Assembly: GCF_001423885.1 (NCBI RefSeq)
Contig: NZ_LMPP01000002.1
Coordinates: 318,575 to 382,574, forward strand
Source: Rathayibacter sp. Leaf185
GTDB lineage: Bacteria; Actinomycetota; Actinomycetes; Actinomycetales; Microbacteriaceae
Length of the DNA stretch: 64,000 nucleotides
Reading direction: 5' to 3'
The position numbers were made by a program, and so were the translations under genes. A model generated the notes under the pieces. The model was not told the DNA's origin. It ran no database searches and worked only from the letters and a program-made list of their open reading frames with translations. The first letter of the stretch is position 1. Each line of letters starts with the position of its first letter. This document shows, in pieces, positions 43,940 to 51,945 of this stretch.

Positions 43940-46900
43940 ATGTCCGACGGTTCGCGGCCCGATGGTTTCTGGCCCGACGGCAAGGCGGCGATCGTCCTGC
44001 TGCCCAGCGGTGCGCAGGGCGAGACCCTGCTCGAGCTCGCCGCGCAGTGGACCAAGACCGGACTCCTCGGCCAGGCGCTCTGGGTGCTGCCCGAGCACGT
44101 GAAGACGTCCGAGTACGCGCCTCCGCAGATCGAGGCCGTGGTACTCGGGGTGGGCGCCGACCTCGAATCGGTCGCGATCTCGGTCGACCTCTTCGAGGCG
44201 CTGGCGGAGGAGCCGCTCGGCCTGGTCCGGCTGGTCACCCTCCGCTCGGCCCTGCCCGAGCGCCAGACCGACGCCGCGCAGGACGCGGTCGCCGACCTGG
44301 TCAGCCGGTGGGTGCGCACCTCGATGCCGCTGCCGAACCCCTCCGCCACGCTCGTCGACCAGACCACCGAGCTGCGCCGGGTGACGCTGATCTGCGCGCC
44401 CACCGCGTTCCAGCTGCGCGAGCGGGTCGAGGCGCACGAGCACGGCTTCATCGTCATCGCGTCGCCCGAGGACCGCTCGAGCCCCTGGTCGGGCGACGCC
44501 TTCGTGCGCGACGACGAGCGCTTCACCGGCTTCACCCTGACCCATCTGGCGAGCGTCGCCGGGCTCTGGAACGGCATCACCGACGGCAGCGTCGAGCTGA
44601 TGAGCCGCGAGACCGACGGCGGCGACTCCGTCTGGATCTCGCGCGTGTTCATGAACGCGGTGCTGACGGAGTCGCTCGGCCGTCGCGTCGCCGCCGGCGT
44701 GCTCGAGAACGCGGCCCGCCCCGACTCCCTGCTGATCGACCCCAGCGTCAGCCCGCCACCGCCCGGCACCGCCTTCATCGAGGACGGCCAGATCGCCGGC
44801 TACGTCGACGGCATGGTCGAGGGCGCTCTGCGGCTCGACGGCGGCGCGCTCACCTACGACTCCGCGGGCGCGCTGGACGTTCCGGAGCCCTCTCGGATCG
44901 GCTTCTTCGCGCAGATCGGGCGCTTCTTCGCCTTCTCGGCGGGCAAGCTCGTGCAGATGCCGCGCTGGAGCGCCCGCTGGCTGTCGTCGAGCGCCAACCG
45001 CTCGATGACCCGCGCGCTGCACACCGCCGAGGGCTCGGCGGTCGTCGGCTCCTCGTTCGACGAGGTGCTGGATGTGCGCGACCGCCTGCTGCTCGCCGAC
45101 CTCGAGCGCCTGCGCGACGACGAGGGCCGCGCCCGCGTCGAGGCCGGAGCCCCTGCTGCGATGGCGCACGTGCGCACGACGCCTCAGCTGTGGGCCGGGC
45201 TCCGCGAGCTGGTGTTCGGCGCGCTCGACGGCAGCGCCGACCTGCGCGACGCGGGCTTCGTGCCCGTCGAGGGCGCGGTGCCCGTGTTCGGGCGGGTGGG
45301 CGACGTGCTCGCGCTGCCCGACGGGCCGTGGGAGTCGGGCACGCACGACGTGCCGCCGGGGTTCCCGGCGCGGGTGGACTGGTACGCGCTCGCGCTGTCG
45401 GATCCGCGGAGGCAGCTGGAGAACTGGGTGACGGCGGCGGAGGCGTCGGCGGCTGCGGAGGTGCCGGACGTCGCGGAAGCGTCGTTCGCCCCGCCCGCGC
45501 AGGAGACCCTCGTCGAGGAGGAGGCCGCGAGCACCGACTCCGCCGAGCCCGCGCGACCCGTGGTGCAGATCGAGGTCCCTGCGGAGGAGCCCGTCGCGCC
45601 GGTCGTCTCCGTCGCGCCTTCTGTTGACCCCGAGACGCGCCGCTCCGGCCGCATGCAGGCGCTCGCCGAGTACGACCTCTGGGCCGGCGCGCAGAGCTCG
45701 TCGTTCGTCTGGCGCTTCCTCGACCGGATCGGCTCCGAGCGACGCCGCGCCGAGGACGAGGTGGCCTACCTCGTGGGCGAGATCGACGCGATCCGGCCCC
45801 AGCGCCCGGGTGAGCTGCTGGCGCTGCGCCGCGACTTCCACCGCTCGATGCTCGTCGGCTGGATCACCGTGCTCGCCCTGGCGCTCGCCGTGGGCGTCGG
45901 CATCTGGTTCGTCAACGACTACGCCGCGCGCACCGATTCGTTCGATCCGCGCATCCTGACCTCGCTGCTCTCGTGGACGCTCGTCGGCCTCGGCGGCGCC
46001 GCGCTGCTCATCACCCTCGTCTCGCTCGTGCGCTACCACGCCGGCTGGTCGCGCTTCGAGCGCCGCATCGAGGTCGAGCGCACCCGCCTCGCCCACTACG
46101 GAGCGAGTGCCAGGCGGGCCCGGGAGGAGGCCGCCCGCCTCCGCTCGGTGCACCGGCAGGCCGTGGACTGGCTGGTGCTGCTGTCGAAGGCCATCCACCG
46201 GCCGTGGCACGTGCCTCCGGTGTGGACCCAGCACGAGACCTTCGACGTCGAGCGCGGCGCCATGCCCTTCGCCGTGCGCCTCGCCACCGTCAGCGGCGAG
46301 GAGACCGCCGCCGTCGCCCGCATGCGCGCCGCGATGACGTCCAAGCTGGTCCGCCGCGGCTGGCGCCACGAGGCCTTCGAGGCCCTCGTGCAGGAGATGG
46401 CCGCCGACTACGGAGCCGGCCAGGGCTTCGGCCTCTCGGCGCTCGACGAGGACCTCCCGCACTCGTCGAACCACACCCGGCGGATGCTGCTCCGCGCCCT
46501 CGACGACGAGTCCCTGCTCACGCGGATCGCCGCCCCGCGCCTCGCCGACATCGTCGCCTCCGTCCAGCGCGACGAGGAGTCGATCGCCCGCCCACGCGTG
46601 CGCCCCATGGGCTCGAACCCCCTGAACGCCCTGCGCCGCCCCGAGGACTACGAGGGCATCGAGCTCGACGTGCCGTGGGACGACTTCCTGCTGGAGTCGC
46701 TGACGCGCGCCGACCCGATGACCCCGGTGAGCGCCACGGTGCTGACCGAGCTGCAGGTGGGGGAGCGGTACCACGAGCGGGTGACGAGCTTCCTCGTCGC
46801 GCCGTCGCGACTGCAGGAGCGGCTGCGGTTCGATCCCGCCGCGCCGATCCACGTGGTGCCGTACGAGGGGGCGACGGGTGCGCCGGTGGATCTGGTGTGG

Positions 46901-47014
46901 CGCGTGGATGTCGTCGGGCCGGTGCCGCGCGCGGCGATCCGGCTGTGGGACGGGGCGGTGCGCGCCGACTCCGAGCCCACCGTGGCGCCGAGAGACGTGG
47001 ACACGGGCATCTAG
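43940..47014 (+). CDS. Large two-TM protein of the vWA/tubulin-like operon
   Basis: 1024-aa protein of unknown family. Residues 1-500 are a soluble alpha/beta region (KAAIVLLPSGAQGETLLELA at the N-terminus), 500-620 an acidic Ala/Glu/Pro linker, then two TM helices at about 637-658 (GWITVLALALAVGVGIWFV) and 673-695, a basic coiled-coil-like helix (FERRIEVERTRLAHYGASARRAREEAARL) and a C-terminal soluble domain. N- and C-termini are probably cytoplasmic. Starts 2 bp after the tubulin-like stop, with GGAG at a good distance. Likely membrane tether of the tubulin-like protein. Confidence 0.75.
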   Translation: MSDGSRPDGFWPDGKAAIVLLPSGAQGETLLELAAQWTKTGLLGQALWVLPEHVKTSEYAPPQIEAVVLGVGADLESVAISVDLFEALAEEPLGLVRLVTLRSALPERQTDAAQDAVADLVSRWVRTSMPLPNPSATLVDQTTELRRVTLICAPTAFQLRERVEAHEHGFIVIASPEDRSSPWSGDAFVRDDERFTGFTLTHLASVAGLWNGITDGSVELMSRETDGGDSVWISRVFMNAVLTESLGRRVAAGVLENAARPDSLLIDPSVSPPPPGTAFIEDGQIAGYVDGMVEGALRLDGGALTYDSAGALDVPEPSRIGFFAQIGRFFAFSAGKLVQMPRWSARWLSSSANRSMTRALHTAEGSAVVGSSFDEVLDVRDRLLLADLERLRDDEGRARVEAGAPAAMAHVRTTPQLWAGLRELVFGALDGSADLRDAGFVPVEGAVPVFGRVGDVLALPDGPWESGTHDVPPGFPARVDWYALALSDPRRQLENWVTAAEASAAAEVPDVAEASFAPPAQETLVEEEAASTDSAEPARPVVQIEVPAEEPVAPVVSVAPSVDPETRRSGRMQALAEYDLWAGAQSSSFVWRFLDRIGSERRRAEDEVAYLVGEIDAIRPQRPGELLALRRDFHRSMLVGWITVLALALAVGVGIWFVNDYAARTDSFDPRILTSLLSWTLVGLGGAALLITLVSLVRYHAGWSRFERRIEVERTRLAHYGASARRAREEAARLRSVHRQAVDWLVLLSKAIHRPWHVPPVWTQHETFDVERGAMPFAVRLATVSGEETAAVARMRAAMTSKLVRRGWRHEAFEALVQEMAADYGAGQGFGLSALDEDLPHSSNHTRRMLLRALDDESLLTRIAAPRLADIVASVQRDEESIARPRVRPMGSNPLNALRRPEDYEGIELDVPWDDFLLESLTRADPMTPVSATVLTELQVGERYHERVTSFLVAPSRLQERLRFDPAAPIHVVPYEGATGAPVDLVWRVDVVGPVPRAAIRLWDGAVRADSEPTVAPRDVDTGI

Positions 47015-47889
47015 TGGTGGGAGCGCCTCCGCCGCCTCGCCCGGAAGCGTCGCGGCGGGTGGCGCCTCCGGTGCTTCGCGGTGCCGTCCCTGCGCGCGTC
47101 GTGCGCCGGCGGACGCCGTGGTGGGCGTTCGTAGTCGCCGCTGTGGCTGCTGCGGCTGTCGCCTTCGCTGTGGTCGGAGTGGGGGAGACGGTCGGCGCGC
47201 CGGGTGCCATTGGGACGACATCGGCATCTCCCTCCGCGGCTGTTGCTTCTGCGCCCGCTTCGCCTGTCGCTTCGCCTGCTGTTTCGCCGACCGCCACGAC
47301 TGCCGCTTCGCCGTCCACTGCTGCTGTCGGCCCCGCCGCCGAAGCCCTCGCCGCCCTCGCGGCAATCCCGACCGTCGATGGCTTCGCCGACCTCCCCTAC
47401 GACCGCGACCTCTTCGGCCAGGCCTGGTCCGACGTCGACCGCAACGGCTGCGACACCCGCAACGACATCCTCGGTCGCGATCTGATGGATCCCGTGTTCA
47501 AGCCCGGTACTCGCGACTGCAAAGTCCTCGCGGGCCTGCTGATCGATCCCTACGACGGCACCGCCGTCTCCTTCGTCTCCGGATCGAACACCTCTCGCCT
47601 GGTGCAGATCGACCACGTCGTCGCCCTCGGCTGGGCCTGGCACCACGGCGCCTGGGCATGGAGCGACGAGCAGCGCCTCGCCTTCGCTAACGACCCGGCG
47701 AACCTCGTCGCGGCCTCGGAGGAGACGAACCAGGCGAAGAGCGATGCGGGGCCGGGGGAGTGGCTGCCGCCCGCGCGGGAGCTGCAGTGCGGCTACATCG
47801 AGCAATTTGTAGCGGTAGTGAGCGCGTACGGGCTCGAGGTGACCGAGCTGGATCGGAAAGCGGCGAAGGCAGTGCTAGCCAATTGCTAA
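47014..47889 (+). CDS. Membrane-anchored/secreted HNH-type nuclease (DUF1524, GmrSD C-terminal-like)
   Basis: 291-aa protein. Basic leader, one TM or signal helix (about 37-58, WWAFVVAAVAAAAVAFAVVG), an Ala/Ser/Pro/Thr linker (65-110) and a nuclease domain with the DUF1524 pattern: DRNGCDTRNDIL (142-153), IDHVVAL (199-205, Asp200-His201), ANDPANLVAA (225-234, Asn230) and TNQAKSDAGPGEWLPP (238-253). This HNH variant is common in exported actinobacterial nucleases. GTG 47014 overlaps the preceding TAG by one base (GTG 47017 is an alternative), so it is coupled to the large TM protein. Base composition falls toward the 3' end. Confidence 0.85.
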   Translation: MVGAPPPPRPEASRRVAPPVLRGAVPARVVRRRTPWWAFVVAAVAAAAVAFAVVGVGETVGAPGAIGTTSASPSAAVASAPASPVASPAVSPTATTAASPSTAAVGPAAEALAALAAIPTVDGFADLPYDRDLFGQAWSDVDRNGCDTRNDILGRDLMDPVFKPGTRDCKVLAGLLIDPYDGTAVSFVSGSNTSRLVQIDHVVALGWAWHHGAWAWSDEQRLAFANDPANLVAASEETNQAKSDAGPGEWLPPARELQCGYIEQFVAVVSAYGLEVTELDRKAAKAVLANC

Positions 47890-47988
47890 TCATCGCTCTA
47901 TAGGGCGAGAGGATCGAGTTTTCGACAGCTGCCGATAACACGAGCGAACCTCACCCATTGTATCGAGCGGGTTATTTAGCCTGCTTCT

Positions 47989-49077
47989 ATGCCGGTTCAG
48001 ATCTACGCGTCAGATTTCGCCTATGAACTCGATAGAACCTCGGAGGAGGCGAGCCGGATACTTGAGGATCGGTTCGGTGTGGGGAACGGCCGACCGGAAG
48101 GCTGGCTTCTCACGGAAGGCCAGGCGGCCAAATTGCAAGAGGATTTCCCGCCACCGCCGCAAGCGGGCCGCCGATTTGATCTCCCTATCGGCAAAGAGAT
48201 CCGTCGGCGCTCGCTACTTCGAGCTCTCGGTGGCTCTTGGCAGAACGGGATCGCGCCGTCAGCTTCGCTGCCTGAGATATTCGCTTTTACAAACCCGAAA
48301 ACCGGCGCTCGCTTCGGCTACGACCAGTTCGAAGGCGTCCGAGCGGATGGCTCATACGCTTATACGGGAGACGGCCAACGCGGTGATCAGAGCTTCGGAT
48401 CATCGAATGCTGCGCTAAGAGACGCAGCGCAGAATGGGAAAGCCATTCGCCTGTTCAAAGCTAATGGTCCAAGAGTGACATATATCGGCGTTTTCACAAA
48501 CGGCACTCCAAACTATGTGTATCGAACCATTCGAAGCGCCTACGAGAGCGAGCGTCGTGGAATCATTTTCAATCTTCTACCGCTAGACGCCGACCTTCGA
48601 ATGCTGTCCGTTCCAGTCGATTCGTCGGGTGCAAAACCTGGGCCGCGGGACTGGGTCGCTCCAAACGTCTCAGACATTGTGATCTCCGGCGGAGATGAGG
48701 CTCTCGCGGGTGATCGGGTTGTGACCAGGGTTGAGTTTGAGCTTCAGAGAGACTTTGGGCATTGGCTCATTCAGCAGGGAACTCCGCCGAGTCTCTTGTC
48801 GCTCTCCCCCGGCTCTTCTCCGATTCAGCCAGATCTCTATGTTGAGTCCCGCGGTTGGATTGTCGAGGCGAAGAAGTCGACCGCGCGATCCCTTGTCAGA
48901 ATGGCAATTGGTCAGGTGCTGGACTACGCGCACGTTGCAAGACGTCAAGGGTACCCGGCAGCCCCACTCATTCTTCTTCCAGGTAGGCCGGATGAGGATA
49001 TGGTCGATTTGATCCGGAGTCTCTCGATCATCACTGCTATCCGGACGGACGACGGCTTCCAGCTCATCGACCCCTAG
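47989..49077 (+). CDS. Modification-dependent type restriction endonuclease: ScoMcrA-SRA-like plus PD-(D/E)XK domain
   Basis: 362-aa protein. The central part follows the ScoMcrA SRA pattern: GGSWQNGIAPSASLPEIFAF, FGYDQF, DGSYAYTGDGQRGDQ (121-133), SNAALRDAA, then KAIRLF. The C-terminal part has a PD-(D/E)XK nuclease core, Asp282 in PDLYV and EAK at 293-295. ScoMcrA recognises phosphorothioated or methylated DNA, so this is likely a type IV-like enzyme that cuts modified foreign DNA. Composition is clearly foreign: 28 of 60 bases from 48481 are G or C, against a G+C-rich neighbourhood. Shares the CTAG at its stop with the convergent NUDIX gene. Confidence 0.75.
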   Translation: MPVQIYASDFAYELDRTSEEASRILEDRFGVGNGRPEGWLLTEGQAAKLQEDFPPPPQAGRRFDLPIGKEIRRRSLLRALGGSWQNGIAPSASLPEIFAFTNPKTGARFGYDQFEGVRADGSYAYTGDGQRGDQSFGSSNAALRDAAQNGKAIRLFKANGPRVTYIGVFTNGTPNYVYRTIRSAYESERRGIIFNLLPLDADLRMLSVPVDSSGAKPGPRDWVAPNVSDIVISGGDEALAGDRVVTRVEFELQRDFGHWLIQQGTPPSLLSLSPGSSPIQPDLYVESRGWIVEAKKSTARSLVRMAIGQVLDYAHVARRQGYPAAPLILLPGRPDEDMVDLIRSLSIITAIRTDDGFQLIDP

Positions 49078-49466
49078 GTCGCGCTGCCCAGCAGGCGAAC
49101 GGCAGGAAGATCTGGGGTCGCCCAGATCAGTGATGAAAGGTCGGACGGTAGCAGCCACCGGAGCTCGTCATGGTCGGTGCTCGAGGTCGGTCGTTCGCCC
49201 CACAGCGTCGCGAAATAGCAGTGCAGGCGAATGACTGCTGATGGGGTCGTCGTGGTGTCGACTGTGGCCACCTCACCGACCAGAATGCTGACGCCCAACT
49301 CCTCCACGATCTCGCGCTGCAGCGCCTGCTCGGGCGTTTCCGCGGTCTCGATCTTGCCGCCGGGGAACTCCCAGAAGCCAGCCGACGCTTTTCCCTCGCG
49401 TCGGCGGCAGGCGAGCACGTGGTCGCCATCCCGGATGATGGCGGCGACGACGTCGAGAGAATTCAC
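49074..49466 (-). CDS. NUDIX hydrolase, MutT-like (8-oxo-dGTP/nucleotide pyrophosphohydrolase)
   Basis: 130-aa NUDIX enzyme with a complete box at 37-59 (GKIETAE, then REIVEELGV). VVAAIIRDGDHVLACRRREG and FWEFPGG are typical of MutT-type (d)NTP pyrophosphohydrolases. GTG start at 49466 with GGAAGA upstream. Antisense and overlapping at the stop with the restriction gene. NUDIX genes of this type recur beside restriction or helicase genes in actinobacteria, so a role in the defence module or in cleaning modified nucleotides is plausible; ordinary housekeeping is equally possible. Confidence 0.88.
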   Translation of the reverse strand: MNSLDVVAAIIRDGDHVLACRRREGKASAGFWEFPGGKIETAETPEQALQREIVEELGVSILVGEVATVDTTTTPSAVIRLHCYFATLWGERPTSSTDHDELRWLLPSDLSSLIWATPDLPAVRLLGSAT

Positions 49467-49534
49467 CTGACGATCTTCCCTGGTGCACGGCGGATTCGTC
49501 GCGAGTGCGGCCGCGCTTCACTCGACACGGAGCC

Positions 49535-49876
49535 TCACTTCTTCAGCGGGTCGTTCCCCCAGTTCATCAGCGAGTACCGCCACTTCGTCTCGGTCACATC
49601 CCCCGACGGCCGCTGCTTCGAGTGCCGCGCGACGTACGCCGTGACCTTCTTCATGTGCGCGTAGTCGTCATCCGTGAGGTCGGCCTGCTTGGTGCCGAGG
49701 ATCTCGACGATGCGGCGGCCGCTCTCGTGGCCGGTGGACTCGCCTCCGCTCGCGGGTTTCTGGCCCACCTCTTTCGACTCGTCCTTCTTGAGCCAGTCCT
49801 CGATCTGCTTCGCGGTCATGTTCACAGCGTCGTGGAACTCGTCGCGGATCGTGTGCTTCTCGTCGTCTGTCGTCAT
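49535..49876 (-). CDS. DUF3140 family protein
   Basis: 113-aa charged soluble protein matching DUF3140: EFHDAVNMTAKQIEDWLKKDES, GHESGRRIVEILGTK, DLTDDDYAHMKKVTAYVARHS, ETKWRYSLMNWGNDP. Often thought to be a DNA-associated small protein, function unknown. ATG at 49876 chosen (AGGG upstream); the 41 residues before it in frame are Arg-rich noise. Confidence 0.85.
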   Translation of the reverse strand: MTTDDEKHTIRDEFHDAVNMTAKQIEDWLKKDESKEVGQKPASGGESTGHESGRRIVEILGTKQADLTDDDYAHMKKVTAYVARHSKQRPSGDVTETKWRYSLMNWGNDPLKK

Positions 49877-50031
49877 CGTCGGCCCTGCTCTGCTCACGCC
49901 CCCGGCATGGGGTACGCCTCCACTCGAGCGTCCCGTCGCCGAGAGGTCAAGCCCCATGCCCTCGCGCAGCCGCCGACGTAGCGTCGAAGACGTCCGCATC
50001 CCGCGTGACCCCCAGCAGAGAAGAGGCAGTC

Positions 50032-50586
50032 ATGCCCTCACGCAACACGCTCGTCCGCAGCCTCCACGACCTCGGTGCCGCCGCCTGGTTCGGAGGCTCC
50101 CTCATGGGCGCCGTCGGCCTCAACGGCGCCGCATCCACGTCCTCCGACCCGTCGGAGCGCCTCCGTCTCGCCGCGAACGGCTGGGCGCGCTGGACTCCGG
50201 TGCAGCTCGCCGCGATCGCCGCACACGGCGTCGGAGGCATCGGCCTCATCCTGGGCAACAAGACGCGCCTCGCCAACCAGCAGGAGAGCCGCACCAACAC
50301 GATCATCAAGACTGTCGTAACCGGCCTCGCCGGCGCCGCGTCCGTCACCGCCGCCATCGCCGGCGCGACTCAGGCGAAGCACGCCGACGAGGGCGCGAAG
50401 GGCGTCACGGAGGAGTCGTCGAACAACTCGCCCGAGCTGACCACCGCGCTGCGCGTGCAGAAGGTGACGCAGTGGGCGATCCCCGTGCTCACCGCCGTCA
50501 TCATCATCCTCGGCGCCCAGCAGGGCGAGCAGCAGCGCCCGGTGAAGGGCCTGTTCGAGACCACGGCGCGGATGTTCCGCAAGTAG
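50032..50586 (+). CDS. Hypothetical membrane protein, 184 aa
   Basis: Recognisable as a widespread actinobacterial membrane protein of unknown function: LVRSLHDLGAAAWFGGSLMGAVGLNGAA, WTPVQLAAIAAHGVGGIGLIL, TVVTGLAGAASVTAAIAGATQ and WAIPVLTAVIIILGAQQGEQQ mark four hydrophobic helices. AGAGG precedes ATG 50032. Single gene, divergent from the DUF3140 gene. Confidence 0.7.
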   Translation: MPSRNTLVRSLHDLGAAAWFGGSLMGAVGLNGAASTSSDPSERLRLAANGWARWTPVQLAAIAAHGVGGIGLILGNKTRLANQQESRTNTIIKTVVTGLAGAASVTAAIAGATQAKHADEGAKGVTEESSNNSPELTTALRVQKVTQWAIPVLTAVIIILGAQQGEQQRPVKGLFETTARMFRK

Positions 50587-50603
50587 AAGATCATCGTCGC
50601 GAG

Positions 50604-50690
50604 GTTCACAACGTAGGAAGACTTTCGCGAGGTCCGCGTCGTTGCGGGGCCTCGATGACGATCAGACGCAATCCATCCTTCGTTGTGAAC
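50604..50690. repeat. 87-bp imperfect palindrome in intergenic DNA
   Basis: GTTCACAACGTAGGAAG (50604-50620) pairs with CATCCTTCGTTGTGAAC (50674-50690) with two mismatches; composition is less GC-rich than the flanks and the interior holds further short complementary runs. Located 18 bp after a stop codon; can serve as terminator but is larger than needed, so a REP-like or decayed mobile palindrome is possible. Confidence 0.65.
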
Positions 50691-50786
50691 AGGGGGAGGC
50701 TGCCTCGGCGTCATTCGCGGACATGATCGGCAACCGGCAGTCATAGAGTTGCGGGCCGAGCCTCGACCCCGAAGGCCGGGGTCAGC

Positions 50787-50855
50787 GCGGCGTGCCCGAG
50801 CGGCCAGTGAGCGGTCTGCAACACCGCTGACGCGGGTTCCAATTCTGCCGTCGCA
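50787..50855 (+). tRNA. tRNA-Cys-like element, anticodon GCA, degenerate
   Basis: A cloverleaf can be drawn. Acceptor GCGGCG (50787-50792) pairs with CGTCGC (50849-50854), only 6 bp. The linker TG corresponds to U8-G9. The D arm has the conserved AGCGG but a stem CCC/GTG with one mismatch. The anticodon arm GCGGT-CTGCAAC-ACCGC is perfect, with anticodon GCA at 50818-50820. The T arm is GCGGG-TTCCAAT-TCTGC with two G-U pairs and a T-loop that departs from TTCRANY. No encoded CCA. The 69-nt length, missing acceptor pair and T-loop change suggest a tRNA pseudogene or a non-translating tRNA-like RNA. Confidence 0.45.
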
Positions 50856-50863
50856 TGCGAACT

Positions 50864-50888
50864 GAGGACGGAGCCGTCAACCGTCCTC
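50864..50888 (+). terminator. Hairpin just after the tRNA-like element
   Basis: GAGGACGG (50864-50871) and CCGTCCTC (50881-50888), perfect 8-bp stem with a 9-base loop, starting 9 bases after the tRNA-like element. In the opposite direction it would terminate the minus-strand gene at 50907. Confidence 0.55.
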
Positions 50889-50906
50889 CGCTTGACGATG
50901 CAACCC

Positions 50907-51560
50907 CTACGGCGTCGCCGTGCAGAGGGCCGTCGCGAACGCGCCGGTGCTCGTCTCCTCCGCGATCACCGTGCCGTCGAGGGTGATGCGGCAGGTGATG
51001 TCGCCCTCGTCGTCGGCGCCGTTGGTCGCGGTGAGGGTGAAGGCCTGGAAGGCGGCACCGGTCTGCGCCTGAAGTTCCTCGGTGAAGGGGAGCGCGACGT
51101 CGGTGGCCTGCTCGACGCCGGGGTCCGCGTCGTCGAAGGTCGCGTAGACGACGGTGGCAGAGGTGCCCGTGCCGGTGACCTCGTAGACGAGCGGCACGGT
51201 GGGGCCGTCGGTGGCGTTCGCCTGGGCGGTCTGGATGGCGTTCGAGACGCCGGTCGCGAAGCCGGCGGTGTAGACGATGGCCAGGACGATCGACAGGACC
51301 AGCGCGACCGCGTTCAGGATCACTCCGGCGATCGCGGTGCCGCGGGTGCGGTTCTTGAGGAACAGCGCGACGATGCCCAGCACGAGGCCGATGAAGGCGA
51401 GGAAGCCCGAGACGTAGTTGACGATCGGGATCACGGCGCCGACGAGGGCGAGGATGCCGATGATGAGGGACGCGAGGCCGAGGCCGTTGCCCGTCTTGGC
51501 GGGAGCGGGCGCCGGACCGCTGCCGGAATCGGAGAACACGGCGGGGTTGAACTGGGTCAT
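50907..51560 (-). CDS. DUF4190-type membrane protein with MmpS-like C-terminal domain
   Basis: 217-aa protein. A Pro/Ala-rich cytoplasmic leader, then three TM helices in DUF4190 style (GLGLASLIIGILALVGAVIPIV, GFLAFIGLVLGIVALFL, TAIAGVILNAVALVLSIVLAIVY), then an external domain like MmpS accessory proteins (LVYEVTGTG.SATVVYATF, ITCRITLDGTVIAEETSTGAFATALC). Two conserved cysteines of that domain are present. GGGAGG precedes ATG 51560. Unknown function; MmpS domains assist membrane transport in mycobacteria. Confidence 0.8.
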   Translation of the reverse strand: MTQFNPAVFSDSGSGPAPAPAKTGNGLGLASLIIGILALVGAVIPIVNYVSGFLAFIGLVLGIVALFLKNRTRGTAIAGVILNAVALVLSIVLAIVYTAGFATGVSNAIQTAQANATDGPTVPLVYEVTGTGTSATVVYATFDDADPGVEQATDVALPFTEELQAQTGAAFQAFTLTATNGADDEGDITCRITLDGTVIAEETSTGAFATALCTATP

Positions 51561-51612
51561 GGGGCGATCCTCCCAGGCGGGCGGCCCCCGAGCGCGATTG
51601 ACGCCGCTATCT

Positions 51613-51624
51613 CTACATAGGTAG
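51613..51624. promoter_or_regulatory. Candidate PadR operator
   Basis: CTACATAGGTAG (4-bp arms CTAC/GTAG) within the AT-richer TATCTCTACATAGGTAG, 10 bp before the padR-like start and between divergent genes. PadR operators are commonly AT-rich dyads near their own start. Confidence 0.45.
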
Positions 51625-51633
51625 CCTCGCGGC

Positions 51634-51945
51634 ATGACTCCGCTCTCCCGCGTCACCGCCGCCACCGCGGACGTGCTGCGCACCCTTCTCGACTCCGACG
51701 GACCCACCTGGGGGATGCTCGTCATCAAGGCGACCGGCCGCCCCGCGGGCAGCGTCTACCCGATCCTCGAGCGGCTCGAGGGCGCCGGCTGGGTGACCTC
51801 GGCGTGGGAGTCGGACACCGAGCGCAGCGGCCCGCGCCGGCGGCTCTACGAGCTCACGGGCGAGGGGGCGGAGGCGGCACCCGCCGCGATCGCGCGTGTC
51901 GCCGCCCCGACACGGGCCGTCCGCATCGCGGGGGCGACCGCATGA
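51634..51945 (+). CDS. PadR-family transcriptional regulator (short)
   Basis: 103-aa winged-helix PadR: VLRTLLDSDGPTWGMLVIKATGRPAGSVYPILERLEGAGWV is the HTH, SGPRRRLYELTGEGAEAAPAAIA the wing. Lacks the C-terminal dimerisation helices of long PadRs. Its stop overlaps the start of the membrane-protein gene (ATGA), a frequent PadR plus membrane-protein two-gene unit. Confidence 0.9.
   Translation: MTPLSRVTAATADVLRTLLDSDGPTWGMLVIKATGRPAGSVYPILERLEGAGWVTSAWESDTERSGPRRRLYELTGEGAEAAPAAIARVAAPTRAVRIAGATA

Noticed and set aside
43838-47365. 1175-codon minus-strand frame opposite the large TM protein and nuclease
   Set aside because: Spans two real genes, is Arg/His/Gln-rich and contains no domain; antisense artefact.
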